From the NCBI GenBank assembly GCA_963727835.1, contig CAVSIB010000016.1, forward strand, positions 22,125 through 86,124: DNA of 64,000 nucleotides. The letters are read 5' to 3'. Shown here piece after piece: positions 16,717 to 25,750 of the stretch; position 1 is the stretch's first letter, and every line of letters begins with the position of its first letter. The notes under the pieces are model-generated. The model did not search any database, had not been told where the DNA came from, and saw nothing but the letters and a program-made list of their open reading frames with translations. This DNA is from G026625185 sp963727835 (GTDB lineage: Bacteria; Desulfobacterota; WTBG01; JAGOGO01). Made by a program: the position numbers and the translations under genes.

Positions 16717-18375
16717 TTATTTTTCCTGAGGATCATCATAGAATTGGGCAAATACGAAGCCGCGGTCACTATCCACAAACGCTGGTTGTGGAAGCTGGAG
16801 CTTATCGTCCCTATAGCGTTTTTCGCGGGTAATAAGCGTTATACGTCGAGAAGGTTGCGAAACCAGCTCCCGAAACTGATCAAGGCTAAATAAACGGTTC
16901 TTCTCGGGTGCGCGAGATACTCCGTAGTCGAGTTCTCCGGGTTTGCCGAGCAGGCATACGTCGCTTCGCTTATAAAACCAGCAAACCGCAGACACGAGGT
17001 AGTTATCAGAAACCAAGGTCGTGTCCGGGCTTATCCTGTCTGTATGACGCAGTAAAAACTCACCCGGGACGAGATCATCTTTAAATCTATCCGGCATGGC
17101 AACGTGCGAGATCAGCATGAGCAACAAGGGTCCAAGACAAAACAAGACAAGTTTTTGCTTAACATCCGAGGTTGCCGCGGCAACCATAAAAAACACCGTC
17201 CAAGTCACAAGTCCCAAAAATAGGAAAACAAGTTTCCAGATTTCACCTGGCTCAAAAATTTTCCAATCCGGCGAAACCGGTAGCACCTGACTGAGAAGCA
17301 GGCCGACTGCGCATAATCCCATTACCACCGCCAAAAAAAATGCGCCAATTGTTACCCATTTTGTTTCCTTTTTGAGGTAGTCAAGAAGACCCGCAGTAAT
17401 AAGAATTACCAGAGGCTGAAAACAGGGGAGGATGTAAGTGCCGAGCTTGCCCCGTGAGGCGGAGAGGAACAAGAAAGGAAAGAGTAACCAGCAGAAGGCA
17501 AACCGGAGAAGTGAATCCTTGAGAGCTCTCTCCTTGAGGCCTGAAAATGCAGCCGGAATGAATACCGTCCAGGGCAGCCCGCCCAGAAACAACAAGGGAA
17601 TAAAGTAGTAGAAAGGCTGCGGATGCTGTGCGTCCTCTGACATAAACCGTTTGATGTGTTCTACCCAAAAAAAGTAGTGCCAGAAATCAGGCTCCCGTTG
17701 ATGGATTATCACGCTCCAAGGCAAAGCAACAAGGAGAGCAGCCACAAGGGGTACCCAGCAAATCCTGACAAGTTCCTGCCATCGGCGTTCCCAGATCATA
17801 AACGGCACAATCGTCATTACTGGTATCGCAAAAGCAAGAAATCCCTTGGCAAGGAACGCGAGACCGCAGAAGACTCCGAAAATCACCAGAAAGCCAATCT
17901 TTCTCCCGGCCTGCTTCTCACTATGGGCAAAAAAGAAAGAAACCATCGCGCCAGCCAAAAATAGGGAAAATATGCTATCTAAAACATTGAAACATCCAAC
18001 CCCGAAGACTTCCATAGAGGTAAGAAAAACTGCAGCAGTGCTGATGCCTGCTAAAGATCCGCCTCCGAACTTTCGGACGAGCAAAAAAAGCAGTAGCGCA
18101 GACATGCCCATGGTGAGAGCGGACGGCAGACGCACCGCAAAGGCGTTTTGGCCAAAAAGAAACATCGCGGCTGCATTAAACCAATATCCCATCACCGGTT
18201 TTTCAAAATACCGGAGTCCATCAAGATGGGGCACAACCCAATCTCCCGAAACGAGCATCTCCCGGGGAATCTCAGCGTACCGGGTCTCGTCGGGGAGGAC
18301 GATCGGTCGAAGGCCGAGCGGCACGATGTAAATCAAAATAAAAAGTCCGATTACAACAAGAGATAATTTTTTCAT
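16717..18375 (-). CDS. arnT: ArnT: undecaprenyl phosphate-L-Ara4N lipid A transferase
   Basis: 552 aa, close to E. coli ArnT (550). Inner-membrane GT83/GT39-type enzyme that moves L-Ara4N from undecaprenyl phosphate to lipid A on the periplasmic face. The N-terminus carries the family signature LPDETRYAEIPREMLVSGDW and RYFEKPVMGYWFNA, including the acidic residues used for catalysis and metal binding. About twelve hydrophobic segments follow, then a soluble C-terminal domain (about 440-552). It is the last gene of the arn operon; RBS is weak. Confidence 0.88.
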   Translation of the reverse strand: MKKLSLVVIGLFILIYIVPLGLRPIVLPDETRYAEIPREMLVSGDWVVPHLDGLRYFEKPVMGYWFNAAAMFLFGQNAFAVRLPSALTMGMSALLLFLLVRKFGGGSLAGISTAAVFLTSMEVFGVGCFNVLDSIFSLFLAGAMVSFFFAHSEKQAGRKIGFLVIFGVFCGLAFLAKGFLAFAIPVMTIVPFMIWERRWQELVRICWVPLVAALLVALPWSVIIHQREPDFWHYFFWVEHIKRFMSEDAQHPQPFYYFIPLLFLGGLPWTVFIPAAFSGLKERALKDSLLRFAFCWLLFPFLFLSASRGKLGTYILPCFQPLVILITAGLLDYLKKETKWVTIGAFFLAVVMGLCAVGLLLSQVLPVSPDWKIFEPGEIWKLVFLFLGLVTWTVFFMVAAATSDVKQKLVLFCLGPLLLMLISHVAMPDRFKDDLVPGEFLLRHTDRISPDTTLVSDNYLVSAVCWFYKRSDVCLLGKPGELDYGVSRAPEKNRLFSLDQFRELVSQPSRRITLITREKRYRDDKLQLPQPAFVDSDRGFVFAQFYDDPQEK

Positions 18376-18472
18376 TGGTTATTTTTTGTTGCCAGCGGGA
18401 ACTGCGTTAACGCCTGAAAGGAGTATCGGCCTATGCGGATTTTGGGTGAACTTTTCGCAGCGTTCACATCTT

Positions 18473-18844
18473 TTACCCACTTCGGGTGATCAGAAAAACT
18501 CCACAACAAATGACAAGAATGCCCATCCACCGTGCAAAACCAAGAACCTCTCCAAAAAAAATTTGTCCTACTAATGCAGTCACGATATACCCTACGCTTA
18601 ACAGCGGATACGCATAACTTACATCCACCCGAGACAGAACCATGAGCCACACAACGATACTAAAAGCATAGCACGCCATACCCAGGAGGATATGCGGATT
18701 AAGTGCCACCTTCAGCCCAACCGATATAAAGTTTTTTGCGACAAAAGAAAACGGCCCAATGGCTCGCATTCCTTGCTTGAGAAAAAGTTGGGCTGAGGCA
18801 TTCAAAAGCACACCACATAAGGCCAACGGAAGATAGCGATTCAT
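18473..18844 (-). CDS. SMR-family flippase subunit (ArnE/ArnF-like)
   Basis: 123 aa from the ATG at 18844, which is preceded by GAGGA at 6 nt (a TTG at 18859 is less likely). Four TM helices of the EmrE/SMR type: LPLALCGVLLNASAQLFLKQ, a second around LLGMACYAFSIVVWLMVLS, VSYAYPLLSVGYIVTALVGQ and MGILVICCGVFLI. ArnE and ArnF form the flippase for undecaprenyl phosphate-L-Ara4N. Only one subunit is present here, so a homodimer or a distant partner is implied. It sits between arnD and arnT. Confidence 0.8.
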   Translation of the reverse strand: MNRYLPLALCGVLLNASAQLFLKQGMRAIGPFSFVAKNFISVGLKVALNPHILLGMACYAFSIVVWLMVLSRVDVSYAYPLLSVGYIVTALVGQIFFGEVLGFARWMGILVICCGVFLITRSG

Positions 18845-18865
18845 AGGGTATCCTCGCAATTTATA

Positions 18866-19756
18866 TTAAGATACTGTTGCCTGGCAAGAAACCCATCCCT
18901 CACGGCCAGGAATTGTTTTGGGAATCATGGGAGAACATTCATACTGGGAAGCATCAGCAAGCAAACCTCCTAAGGGGCTAAACGTGGCCCCCTGGGATTG
19001 GGCTTGTTTCAAAAACTGCTCAAACATCTTAAGACAGATCATTCCTTCTACTTCCGCGTGAATGGTCAACACATTAAGCCCATGGGGTTGCAGTAGAGAA
19101 AGAATATACTCATTGTAATTGTGGTTTGAAATCCCCTTACGTCCAATAACTTCATCATACGTTGGTAAGGTAACGGGAATTTGGGGTTGGGAAAGTGTTA
19201 TTCCATTCACCAGGGGGAAAAATATGCTTTTCCCCCGGCAGTCACTGTTGTAGGTAAAAGGAAATGTGGCTTTCTCCTTTAAGACCTGATCGTTACATTT
19301 CCATCCCGGAACCGCAGAACATGATGGTGGCCGGTCCACAATCGCGGTAAGCAATGCGATACCTCTTTTAAACGTATCATGGATGACATCACTGCTCATG
19401 TTGTGAAGATACCTCTGCCATGCGTAATGATCCCAGGAATGAAAGCCAATTTCATGGCCTGCCCCTGCTGTCGCTCGAATAAGAGGCCCCAATTTTTCCC
19501 CAATAACTGGTCCCGGCCAGAACACCCCCTTGAGAAGGATATCCCACCCATACAGTTTCGTTGCCTGGGAACGCAGCATCTTTTTTAAAAATGCGGGACG
19601 AAACAATCGCCACAGATGACGCCCCATATTATCCGGCCCCACAGAAAAAAAGAATGAGGCGGTGATACCGAACTCCGCTAAAAGTTTACCTAGACTGGGC
19701 ACGCCGAAACGGGTACCTCTAAAGGTGTCAACGTCAATGCGCAGGCCTATCTTCAT
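18866..19756 (-). CDS. arnD: ArnD: undecaprenyl phosphate-4-formamido-arabinose deformylase
   Basis: 296 aa from the ATG at 19756, the usual ArnD length; an upstream ATG (19780) and TTG (19786) are in frame but would overlap the end of arnA more closely. NodB-type polysaccharide deacetylase that removes the formyl group from undecaprenyl phosphate-L-Ara4FN. Opens MKIGLRIDVDTFRGTRFGVP, with the metal-binding Asp pair, then SFFFSVGPDNMGRHLWRL and EIGFHSWDHYAWQ with the His-x3-His metal ligands. PTYDEVIG and LTIHAEVEG complete the active site. Confidence 0.9.
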   Translation of the reverse strand: MKIGLRIDVDTFRGTRFGVPSLGKLLAEFGITASFFFSVGPDNMGRHLWRLFRPAFLKKMLRSQATKLYGWDILLKGVFWPGPVIGEKLGPLIRATAGAGHEIGFHSWDHYAWQRYLHNMSSDVIHDTFKRGIALLTAIVDRPPSCSAVPGWKCNDQVLKEKATFPFTYNSDCRGKSIFFPLVNGITLSQPQIPVTLPTYDEVIGRKGISNHNYNEYILSLLQPHGLNVLTIHAEVEGMICLKMFEQFLKQAQSQGATFSPLGGLLADASQYECSPMIPKTIPGREGWVSCQATVS

Positions 19757-19786
19757 GGCATCGTGATTATAACGGCTCATTCGCAA

Positions 19787-21790
19787 TCACTGGTTGTCTT
19801 CATGGTATCGACCAGAGCCGATAGCTTCCCGCAAGAAAAAATCGAGGGTTTGCTCTACCGATTGCTCAAGCTCTATCGAAGGTTCCCACTGCAAGAGCTG
19901 CTTGGCTTTCCGAATGCTTGGTCTTCGGTGTTGCAGATCCTGATAACCACTTCCATAATATACTGAGCTTTCTACCTCCTGAAAACCGGCAAATGGCGGG
20001 AAGTTTGACCGAAGGGGATGTTTTTCAAATTTTTTCACCAACATCTCTCCCAGCGCTTTGATGCTCGCCTCATTATCCGGGTTGCCAATATTGATGATCT
20101 GCCCATCACAACAGTGGTTAGGATTTTCGATAATGCGAAACAAGCATTCGATCCCGTCGGAAATATCGGTAAAACAACGTTTCTGATTTCCGCCGTCAAT
20201 GAGCTTAATCGGTGTTCCTTCTACCAGGTTAAGGATGAGTTGGGTAATAGCGCGAGAACTCCCGATCCGTGCCGAGTTCAAGCTGTCCAAGCGCGGCCCG
20301 ATCCAATTAAAAGGACGAAAAAGTGTAAAATGAAGCCCTTCCTGCTGACCGTATGCCCAGATAACCCGGTCAAGCAATTGCTTGCTGCAGGAATATATCC
20401 AGCGCTGCATGCGGATGGGGCCTAACACTAATTTCGAAGTATCTTCATTAAACTCGCCTTCATCGCACATGCCATAAACTTCAGACGTTGAGGGGAAAAT
20501 AATCCGTTTTTTATATTTTACACAGTATCGGACAACTCTCAGATTTTGTTCAAAATCGAGTTCAAAAACTTGGAGTGGTCTGCGCGTATATTCGATGGGT
20601 GTGGCGATGGCCACGAGCGGGATGACTATATCGCATTTTTTTATGTGGTACTCGATCCATTCGCGGTGAATGGCAATATCCCCTTCATGAAAGTAAAATC
20701 CTGGTTTTCCCAAAAAACGTTGGATAGAGTTGGATTGGAGGTCTAACCCGTGTACTTCATAGTTTCCGTTATCCAGAAGCTTTTCACTTAAGGCGTTACC
20801 GATAAAACCATCCATTCCTAAAATGAGAATTTTTTTCTTTTTTACCATCTCGATGTATTTGCTAGTAGAAAGTCCAAAGGTCATCCCCTCAACAAGATTG
20901 AATTCACGGGCAAGCTGAGTGCCACCCATGTAAATACCATTTTCAGCCTGGCCGAAATCAACACGGATGGCGCCTTTCCCGCACTGAATCACCAAAGGAT
21001 CAAGAGAAATAATGGTGCCGGGATTCGCTTTTTTTTCATAATCCGGCATTTCAGTAACCATCCAAAAAAAACATTTGCGGTCACCGATATAGCTGAATGC
21101 GCCCGGATAAGGAATGGTCACCGCCCGCACCAGATTTTTTACCTGGGAGGCCGTGGCAGCCCAGTTGATTTCACCGTCTTTGGGCCTGCGTCCGCCATAA
21201 TAGGTTGCCTGAGAATGCTCCTGAGGTTGGCGCGTTACCGTTCTTTTTTTTATCTGGGGAAGAATTTCATCGAGCAATTGGCGCGAAGCCACAACCATTT
21301 TTTCGTAAAGCGACCGCGCAGTGTCATAATCAGAAATTGGGATTCGCTTCTGACCGACAATGTCTCCATCGTCAGCCCGGGGAGTCATGTAATGAAGCGT
21401 AACCCCGGTTTCTTTCTCACCGTTGATCAGCACCCAGTTTATCGGACAACGTCCACGGTACTTGGGAAGGAGCGATCCGTGAAGATTGAAGCATCCCGCA
21501 GGTGGGATGTTAAGGATAGGAGGACGTATAAGGTAGCGGTAATAGAAAGAAAAAATAATATCCGGCGCGAGTTCTTGAATCTTTTTTACCCAGAGGGGGT
21601 GATTGATATCATCGGGTGCATAAACGAGAAGATTATGGCTCGCAGCGCATTCGGTAACCGAATTAAACCAAAGGTTTTCATGAGGATCATCCTTATGGGT
21701 AAAAACCGCAGCAATCTCGAACCCGTTTCGCACCAGGGCTTCAATGCCAGCACAGCCGATGTTATGATAGGCAAAAACTACAGCTTTCAT
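19787..21790 (-). CDS. arnA: ArnA: bifunctional UDP-L-Ara4N formyltransferase / UDP-GlcA oxidative decarboxylase
   Basis: 667 aa (E. coli 660). The N-terminal formyltransferase (about 1-300) has FNLHGSLLPKYRGRCPINW with the catalytic Asn/His and RADDGDIVG with the catalytic Asp. The C-terminal SDR domain (about 315-660) has the NAD motif LGMDGFIGNAL, PSTSEVYG with the Ser-Glu pair used for decarboxylation, and YSCSKQLLDRV with the Tyr-x3-Lys pair. It makes UDP-Ara4O and later formylates UDP-L-Ara4N. UDP-glucuronate must come from a dehydrogenase outside this window. Directly upstream of arnD. Confidence 0.93.
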   Translation of the reverse strand: MKAVVFAYHNIGCAGIEALVRNGFEIAAVFTHKDDPHENLWFNSVTECAASHNLLVYAPDDINHPLWVKKIQELAPDIIFSFYYRYLIRPPILNIPPAGCFNLHGSLLPKYRGRCPINWVLINGEKETGVTLHYMTPRADDGDIVGQKRIPISDYDTARSLYEKMVVASRQLLDEILPQIKKRTVTRQPQEHSQATYYGGRRPKDGEINWAATASQVKNLVRAVTIPYPGAFSYIGDRKCFFWMVTEMPDYEKKANPGTIISLDPLVIQCGKGAIRVDFGQAENGIYMGGTQLAREFNLVEGMTFGLSTSKYIEMVKKKKILILGMDGFIGNALSEKLLDNGNYEVHGLDLQSNSIQRFLGKPGFYFHEGDIAIHREWIEYHIKKCDIVIPLVAIATPIEYTRRPLQVFELDFEQNLRVVRYCVKYKKRIIFPSTSEVYGMCDEGEFNEDTSKLVLGPIRMQRWIYSCSKQLLDRVIWAYGQQEGLHFTLFRPFNWIGPRLDSLNSARIGSSRAITQLILNLVEGTPIKLIDGGNQKRCFTDISDGIECLFRIIENPNHCCDGQIINIGNPDNEASIKALGEMLVKKFEKHPLRSNFPPFAGFQEVESSVYYGSGYQDLQHRRPSIRKAKQLLQWEPSIELEQSVEQTLDFFLREAIGSGRYHEDNQ

Positions 21791-21870
21791 TTTGTCACCT
21801 TAAAATTAATTTTAATCAAATTTAGCTCCATAGAGCTCTTTGCTTTAGCCTCATAATAAAAAAATATAGT

Positions 21871-23558
21871 TTATCCTCCTTCTCTTTTAATCTCCCAAGC
21901 CACAAGCTTCTTTTCAGAGTTCTTCTCCCAAGGGAAGATCTTTTCGTTCACGCTCGGTTGCCCCAAGGTTCCGGCAGGAAGCTCTCGGAACAGATACTTG
22001 AGGTCACGACGGGTCGAAATCAGCACTTTGGTGTCTTTCCCTGATCGGAGAAAATTTGTGACTGATTCAGGAGACTTCACTACCCGCACAAAGCCGGGGA
22101 CATCCAAATAGAACAGAACAGTGGTCTCGATTTCGCGATAGAACGCGATATCTGTGGGCATGATATTCGTTACCTGGGTTTGTATCTCCCGAGCAAATGG
22201 TTTTTTTGTACGGTAATCTTCAAACCTTACCTGCTGCCAGCAGAAAAAGCCTCCCATGAGAATAGCTGCTGTGGCAACCAAACAAGCTGCCTTTTGATTG
22301 ATCCCCGTAACCTTGACCAGCAGGTTGAGACGCCATCTTTTTATAATCCAGGGGGTTAAGGCAAAAAAGCTTACTATGAGCGTAGCAAGCTTAATACCCC
22401 CGGAACTACAAAATCTATGCGTTTTTGAAGAAAGAAGCAAATCGCCGGACTCAAAAACCCAAAAAGTACAATAAGGGCAAAGAGTCCTTCCTGGATGCCA
22501 AGCCCCAAACGTTTCCACCCTTCTTCGCCGACAGTCTTTAAATAAACTGCAACAATTAGAGCGCAGAAGGGGAGGATCGGGAGAATGTAGTAACTCCTCC
22601 TTGAACCGGAAGCAGTAAACAAGAGAAAAATGAGAAGCGTGGCCTCTACAAGCCACCTAGTTTTGCCATCAAGGTTCTTTATCGAGGCAGTCGTTCTGAA
22701 AATCGCCACGAGAAGTAATGGGGTCCAGGGCAAAAAGAGGACAGGGAGATAATAGAAATACACATAAAAAGGTTCCACATGATCAAAGGGATGGAAAAAG
22801 CGCTGAATATTTTCCTGGAACACCAGGGCAAGTCCAGTTTCCTGATATGATCCTTGGGTCAGGTTAGCATAAATAAATGGAGCCAGATAAAGGGCAAGGC
22901 CGATAATAAGGGACATAGCGTGGGAAGGCGAAAGGAGTGCCCGCCACCGCCGTTCTCGAAGAACATCCGGCAATAGCGCTACCATTGGCACTACCACTGC
23001 GGTAAGCCCTTTGGTTTGGGCGCCAATAAAGCAAATGAGATAAAAAACGAGATAGGTCAAAAAATTTTCTCTTCCCCGCCAAGTCCAATACCAGGCGATA
23101 GATAGGATGACCGTGGCAAGGTTTTCCATGTCTGCGGTCCCTGACCTTGACCAAAAAAGAAATCCAAATGCAGTAAGAAGAATCCAGCCGGATGTCCTTC
23201 CAGCTTCCTCTGACCATAATCTTCTCCCCAGAAACACTGTTGCCCAAAGCACCATTATGCCTGCAATTGCGCTTGGAAGCCTTACCGTCCATTCATTGAG
23301 TTTGCCCGTGAGGGCAGAGACTAGAGCGATAAGCCAGTAGGTAAGAAGGGGCTTGTCAAAGTAGGGTTCGCCATTGATAGTGGGGTGGAAGAAATTCCCC
23401 GAAAGAAACATCTCTCGGGTGACCTCAGCCCAACGGTCCTCGGAGGCCCAGAGGCCTCGGTTACCAAGTACCCAGAAAAGAAAAAACAATGCAACTACCC
23501 AAAAGATGATATCCGAAATTCGTATCCGTACCTTTGCTTTTGAGACACTACTATCCAC
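21871..23558 (-). CDS. ArnT/PMT-like membrane glycosyltransferase, frameshifted
   Basis: About 562 codons once one missing base is restored. The first frame (about 390 aa) has the signature LWASEDRWAEVTREMFLSGN and EPYFDKPLLTYWLIAL and many TM helices. It breaks after FVVPG at a run of five G (near 22395-22399 on the minus strand); a sixth G restores GIKLATLIVSFFALTPW. The second frame supplies the last TM helix and a soluble C-terminus with FYLDVPGFVRVV. It overlaps arnC by 8 nt, so it is part of the arn operon, but it is a second transferase in addition to arnT. Confidence 0.75.
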
Positions 23559-24492
23559 GATGGATCTTCCTCAAGAGGTATGGTGGTCGCCTCCTAACCG
23601 CCTGGAAAATTCTTCCGATGTACTCGCCCAGAACCCCGAGCGCAAAAAGCTGAGCACCGATAAAGCAGAAAAGTACGGCAAAGAGAGTAAATACTCCTTG
23701 TCCCGCCCATTGTGCCCCGTAATAAAATCGGAGAAACAGTATAAGCATCCCAAGCAGGAGACCCAGTATAGCAATCACGGTTCCTACAAAGAAAAGAACC
23801 CGGAGAGGCAACAGAGAAAACCCAGTCACAAGATCAAGTTGCAAGCTGAAAAGCTTCAGGAGTGAGTACTTTGATTCTCCCGCACATCTTTCTTTATGAA
23901 GAACAGGGATCTCTATTGGATTTCTCGCAAACAAGGTAGCTAAAGCAGGAATAAATGTCCGGTACTCAGGATTCGCCAGTATCGCTTCCACAACTTCCCG
24001 ACTGTAACCCCGAAGCATACAACCGAAATCATCCAGAGATATGCCGGATATTTTTTTTACAAGCTTGTTCGTAAATTTCGATGCCCATCTCCTAAAGAAC
24101 GTATCTTGCCGGTTAATTCGGATGCTTCCCACGAGATCGTGCCCTTTGTTAAAGGCCTCGACTAACTTCGGAATCTCTTCCGGAGGATTCTGCAAGTCAG
24201 CGTCGAGGGTAACGACAAACTCGCCTCGCGACTCAGCAAATCCAGCCAAAACCGCAGCGTGCTGTCCATAATTTCGGTTTAGCAGGATCCCAATGACTTT
24301 ACCCGGGTTCTGTTCGGCAGCCTCAGTAATAAGTTGGGCAGATCGGTCAATACTGCCATCATCCACCAGAATAATCTCGAAGGTCTTCCCCAGGTTGTTA
24401 CAGGCTGTCAAGCAACGGCTGATAAGTTCCTTAAGGTTTGCCTCCTCGTTAAACGCAGGAATAACAACCGATAACAAAGGTGATGCACTCAT
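23551..24492 (-). CDS. arnC: ArnC: undecaprenyl-phosphate 4-formamido-arabinose transferase
   Basis: 313 aa. GT2 enzyme that loads L-Ara4FN from the UDP sugar onto undecaprenyl phosphate. The GT2 domain (about 1-220) starts LLSVVIPAFNEEANLKEL, with EIILVDDGSIDRS and VTLDADLQNPPEEIPKL carrying the metal-binding Asp-x-Asp. Two C-terminal TM helices (about 230-290, LPLRVLFFVGTVIAILGLLL and GQGVFTLFAVLFCFIGAQL) match ArnC/DPM1-type topology. It overlaps arnB by 4 nt (ATGA) and the next gene by 8 nt. Confidence 0.9.
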   Translation of the reverse strand: MSASPLLSVVIPAFNEEANLKELISRCLTACNNLGKTFEIILVDDGSIDRSAQLITEAAEQNPGKVIGILLNRNYGQHAAVLAGFAESRGEFVVTLDADLQNPPEEIPKLVEAFNKGHDLVGSIRINRQDTFFRRWASKFTNKLVKKISGISLDDFGCMLRGYSREVVEAILANPEYRTFIPALATLFARNPIEIPVLHKERCAGESKYSLLKLFSLQLDLVTGFSLLPLRVLFFVGTVIAILGLLLGMLILFLRFYYGAQWAGQGVFTLFAVLFCFIGAQLFALGVLGEYIGRIFQAVRRRPPYLLRKIHRG

Positions 24493-25640
24493 CGCTTTAA
24501 CACCTCTTTTATTGTATCCACAACCTCATCCACATCTTCACTGGTCATGTCCGGGAAAAGCGGGAGAGAGCAGATCCGGTCGGAGTTCCACTCTGTGTTC
24601 GGCAGCATGCCCCGGCACGTGCCCATTGATTCCCGAAAATATTTTTGAAGGTGAACCGCCCGAAAATGAAGTCCGGTGCCGATATTTCTCTTTTTTAATT
24701 CTTCCATAAACGCATCCCGGGATAGGCCTGCCTTATCAATATTTAAGCGAATAATAAAAAGATTCCAGGAGTGCTTCATCGAATACAATGGATCAGAGAG
24801 GGGCGTGATTTCATCAAGTTCGACAAGCCGTTCACGGTATCGCAGAGCTAATGCGGTTCGTTTTTTAATCAACTCCTCGAGCCGGGCCAGTTGTTTCAGT
24901 CCCAAAGCAGCAGCAATGTCGGTGAGGTTATACTTATATCCGGGGACAAGAACTTGGGCTTGGGGAGAACGGCCGCGGGTAAAACGATCATACGCATCCA
25001 CGCCCAGCCCGTGGAACTTCAGTTGGCGGATACCCTCCAGAAGCTCGGGGTTGTCCGAACAAAACATACCTCCCTCACCCGTGGTAATATTTTTTATGGG
25101 GTGAAAAGAAAAAATTGCTGTTCCGGTTTGGCCAATACGGGTATCCTTATACTCAGTTCCCAACGCGTGGGCTGCATCATCAGCAAGAAAAATATTATTC
25201 CGTGCAGCGAGCCGGCGAATAGAATCTATATCCGCAGGAGCCCCAGCAAAATGAACCGGAACAATTAACCGTGTTCGCTCGCTCAGGCATTCCCTCATTG
25301 AATCACCAGATACCATCAACGTGTCCCGTTCAATATCCGCAAACACGGGTTTCGCACCTGCGAGGACAATAAGATTCACCGTAGAAACCCAGGTCATTGA
25401 CGGCGTAATAACCTCATCTCCCGGGCCGATACGTAAAGCGTGCAGCAAAAGATGCATGCCCGCAGTCGCGGAAGTGAGCGCTACCGCCCCCGAACAACCA
25501 ACGTACTTGCAGAAATTCTCTTCAAAGTCAGTACATTTCACCCCGGTTGTTATCCATCCTGACCGCAGCACCCCGGCAATGGCGGTGATATCTTCCTCAG
25601 TAATGGAGGGACGCGAAAATGGCAAAAATTCTTTTCTCAT
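24489..25640 (-). CDS. arnB: ArnB: UDP-Ara4O aminotransferase
   Basis: 383 aa, matching the family length of about 380. DegT/DnrJ/EryC1-type PLP enzyme that converts UDP-4-keto-arabinose to UDP-L-Ara4N with glutamate. Opens FLPFSRPSITEEDITAIAGV with GWITTGVKCTDFEENF; TSATAGMHLLLHAL binds phosphate; FSFHPIKNITTGEGGM carries the PLP Lys; and LVPGYKYNLTDIAAALGL follows. First gene of the arn operon. No consensus -35/-10 pair stands out upstream. Confidence 0.92.
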   Translation of the reverse strand: MRKEFLPFSRPSITEEDITAIAGVLRSGWITTGVKCTDFEENFCKYVGCSGAVALTSATAGMHLLLHALRIGPGDEVITPSMTWVSTVNLIVLAGAKPVFADIERDTLMVSGDSMRECLSERTRLIVPVHFAGAPADIDSIRRLAARNNIFLADDAAHALGTEYKDTRIGQTGTAIFSFHPIKNITTGEGGMFCSDNPELLEGIRQLKFHGLGVDAYDRFTRGRSPQAQVLVPGYKYNLTDIAAALGLKQLARLEELIKKRTALALRYRERLVELDEITPLSDPLYSMKHSWNLFIIRLNIDKAGLSRDAFMEELKKRNIGTGLHFRAVHLQKYFRESMGTCRGMLPNTEWNSDRICSLPLFPDMTSEDVDEVVDTIKEVLKR

Positions 25641-25750
25641 CAGTTTTTTCGTTACCGTCTGTTTTTCAGAACTTTTTTAACTTCAACGCTTTCTGCAGCG
25701 GTCATTTTTCTTTTTTAGCACACCGCCGTTGGGAGAAGCAATACTTATTT

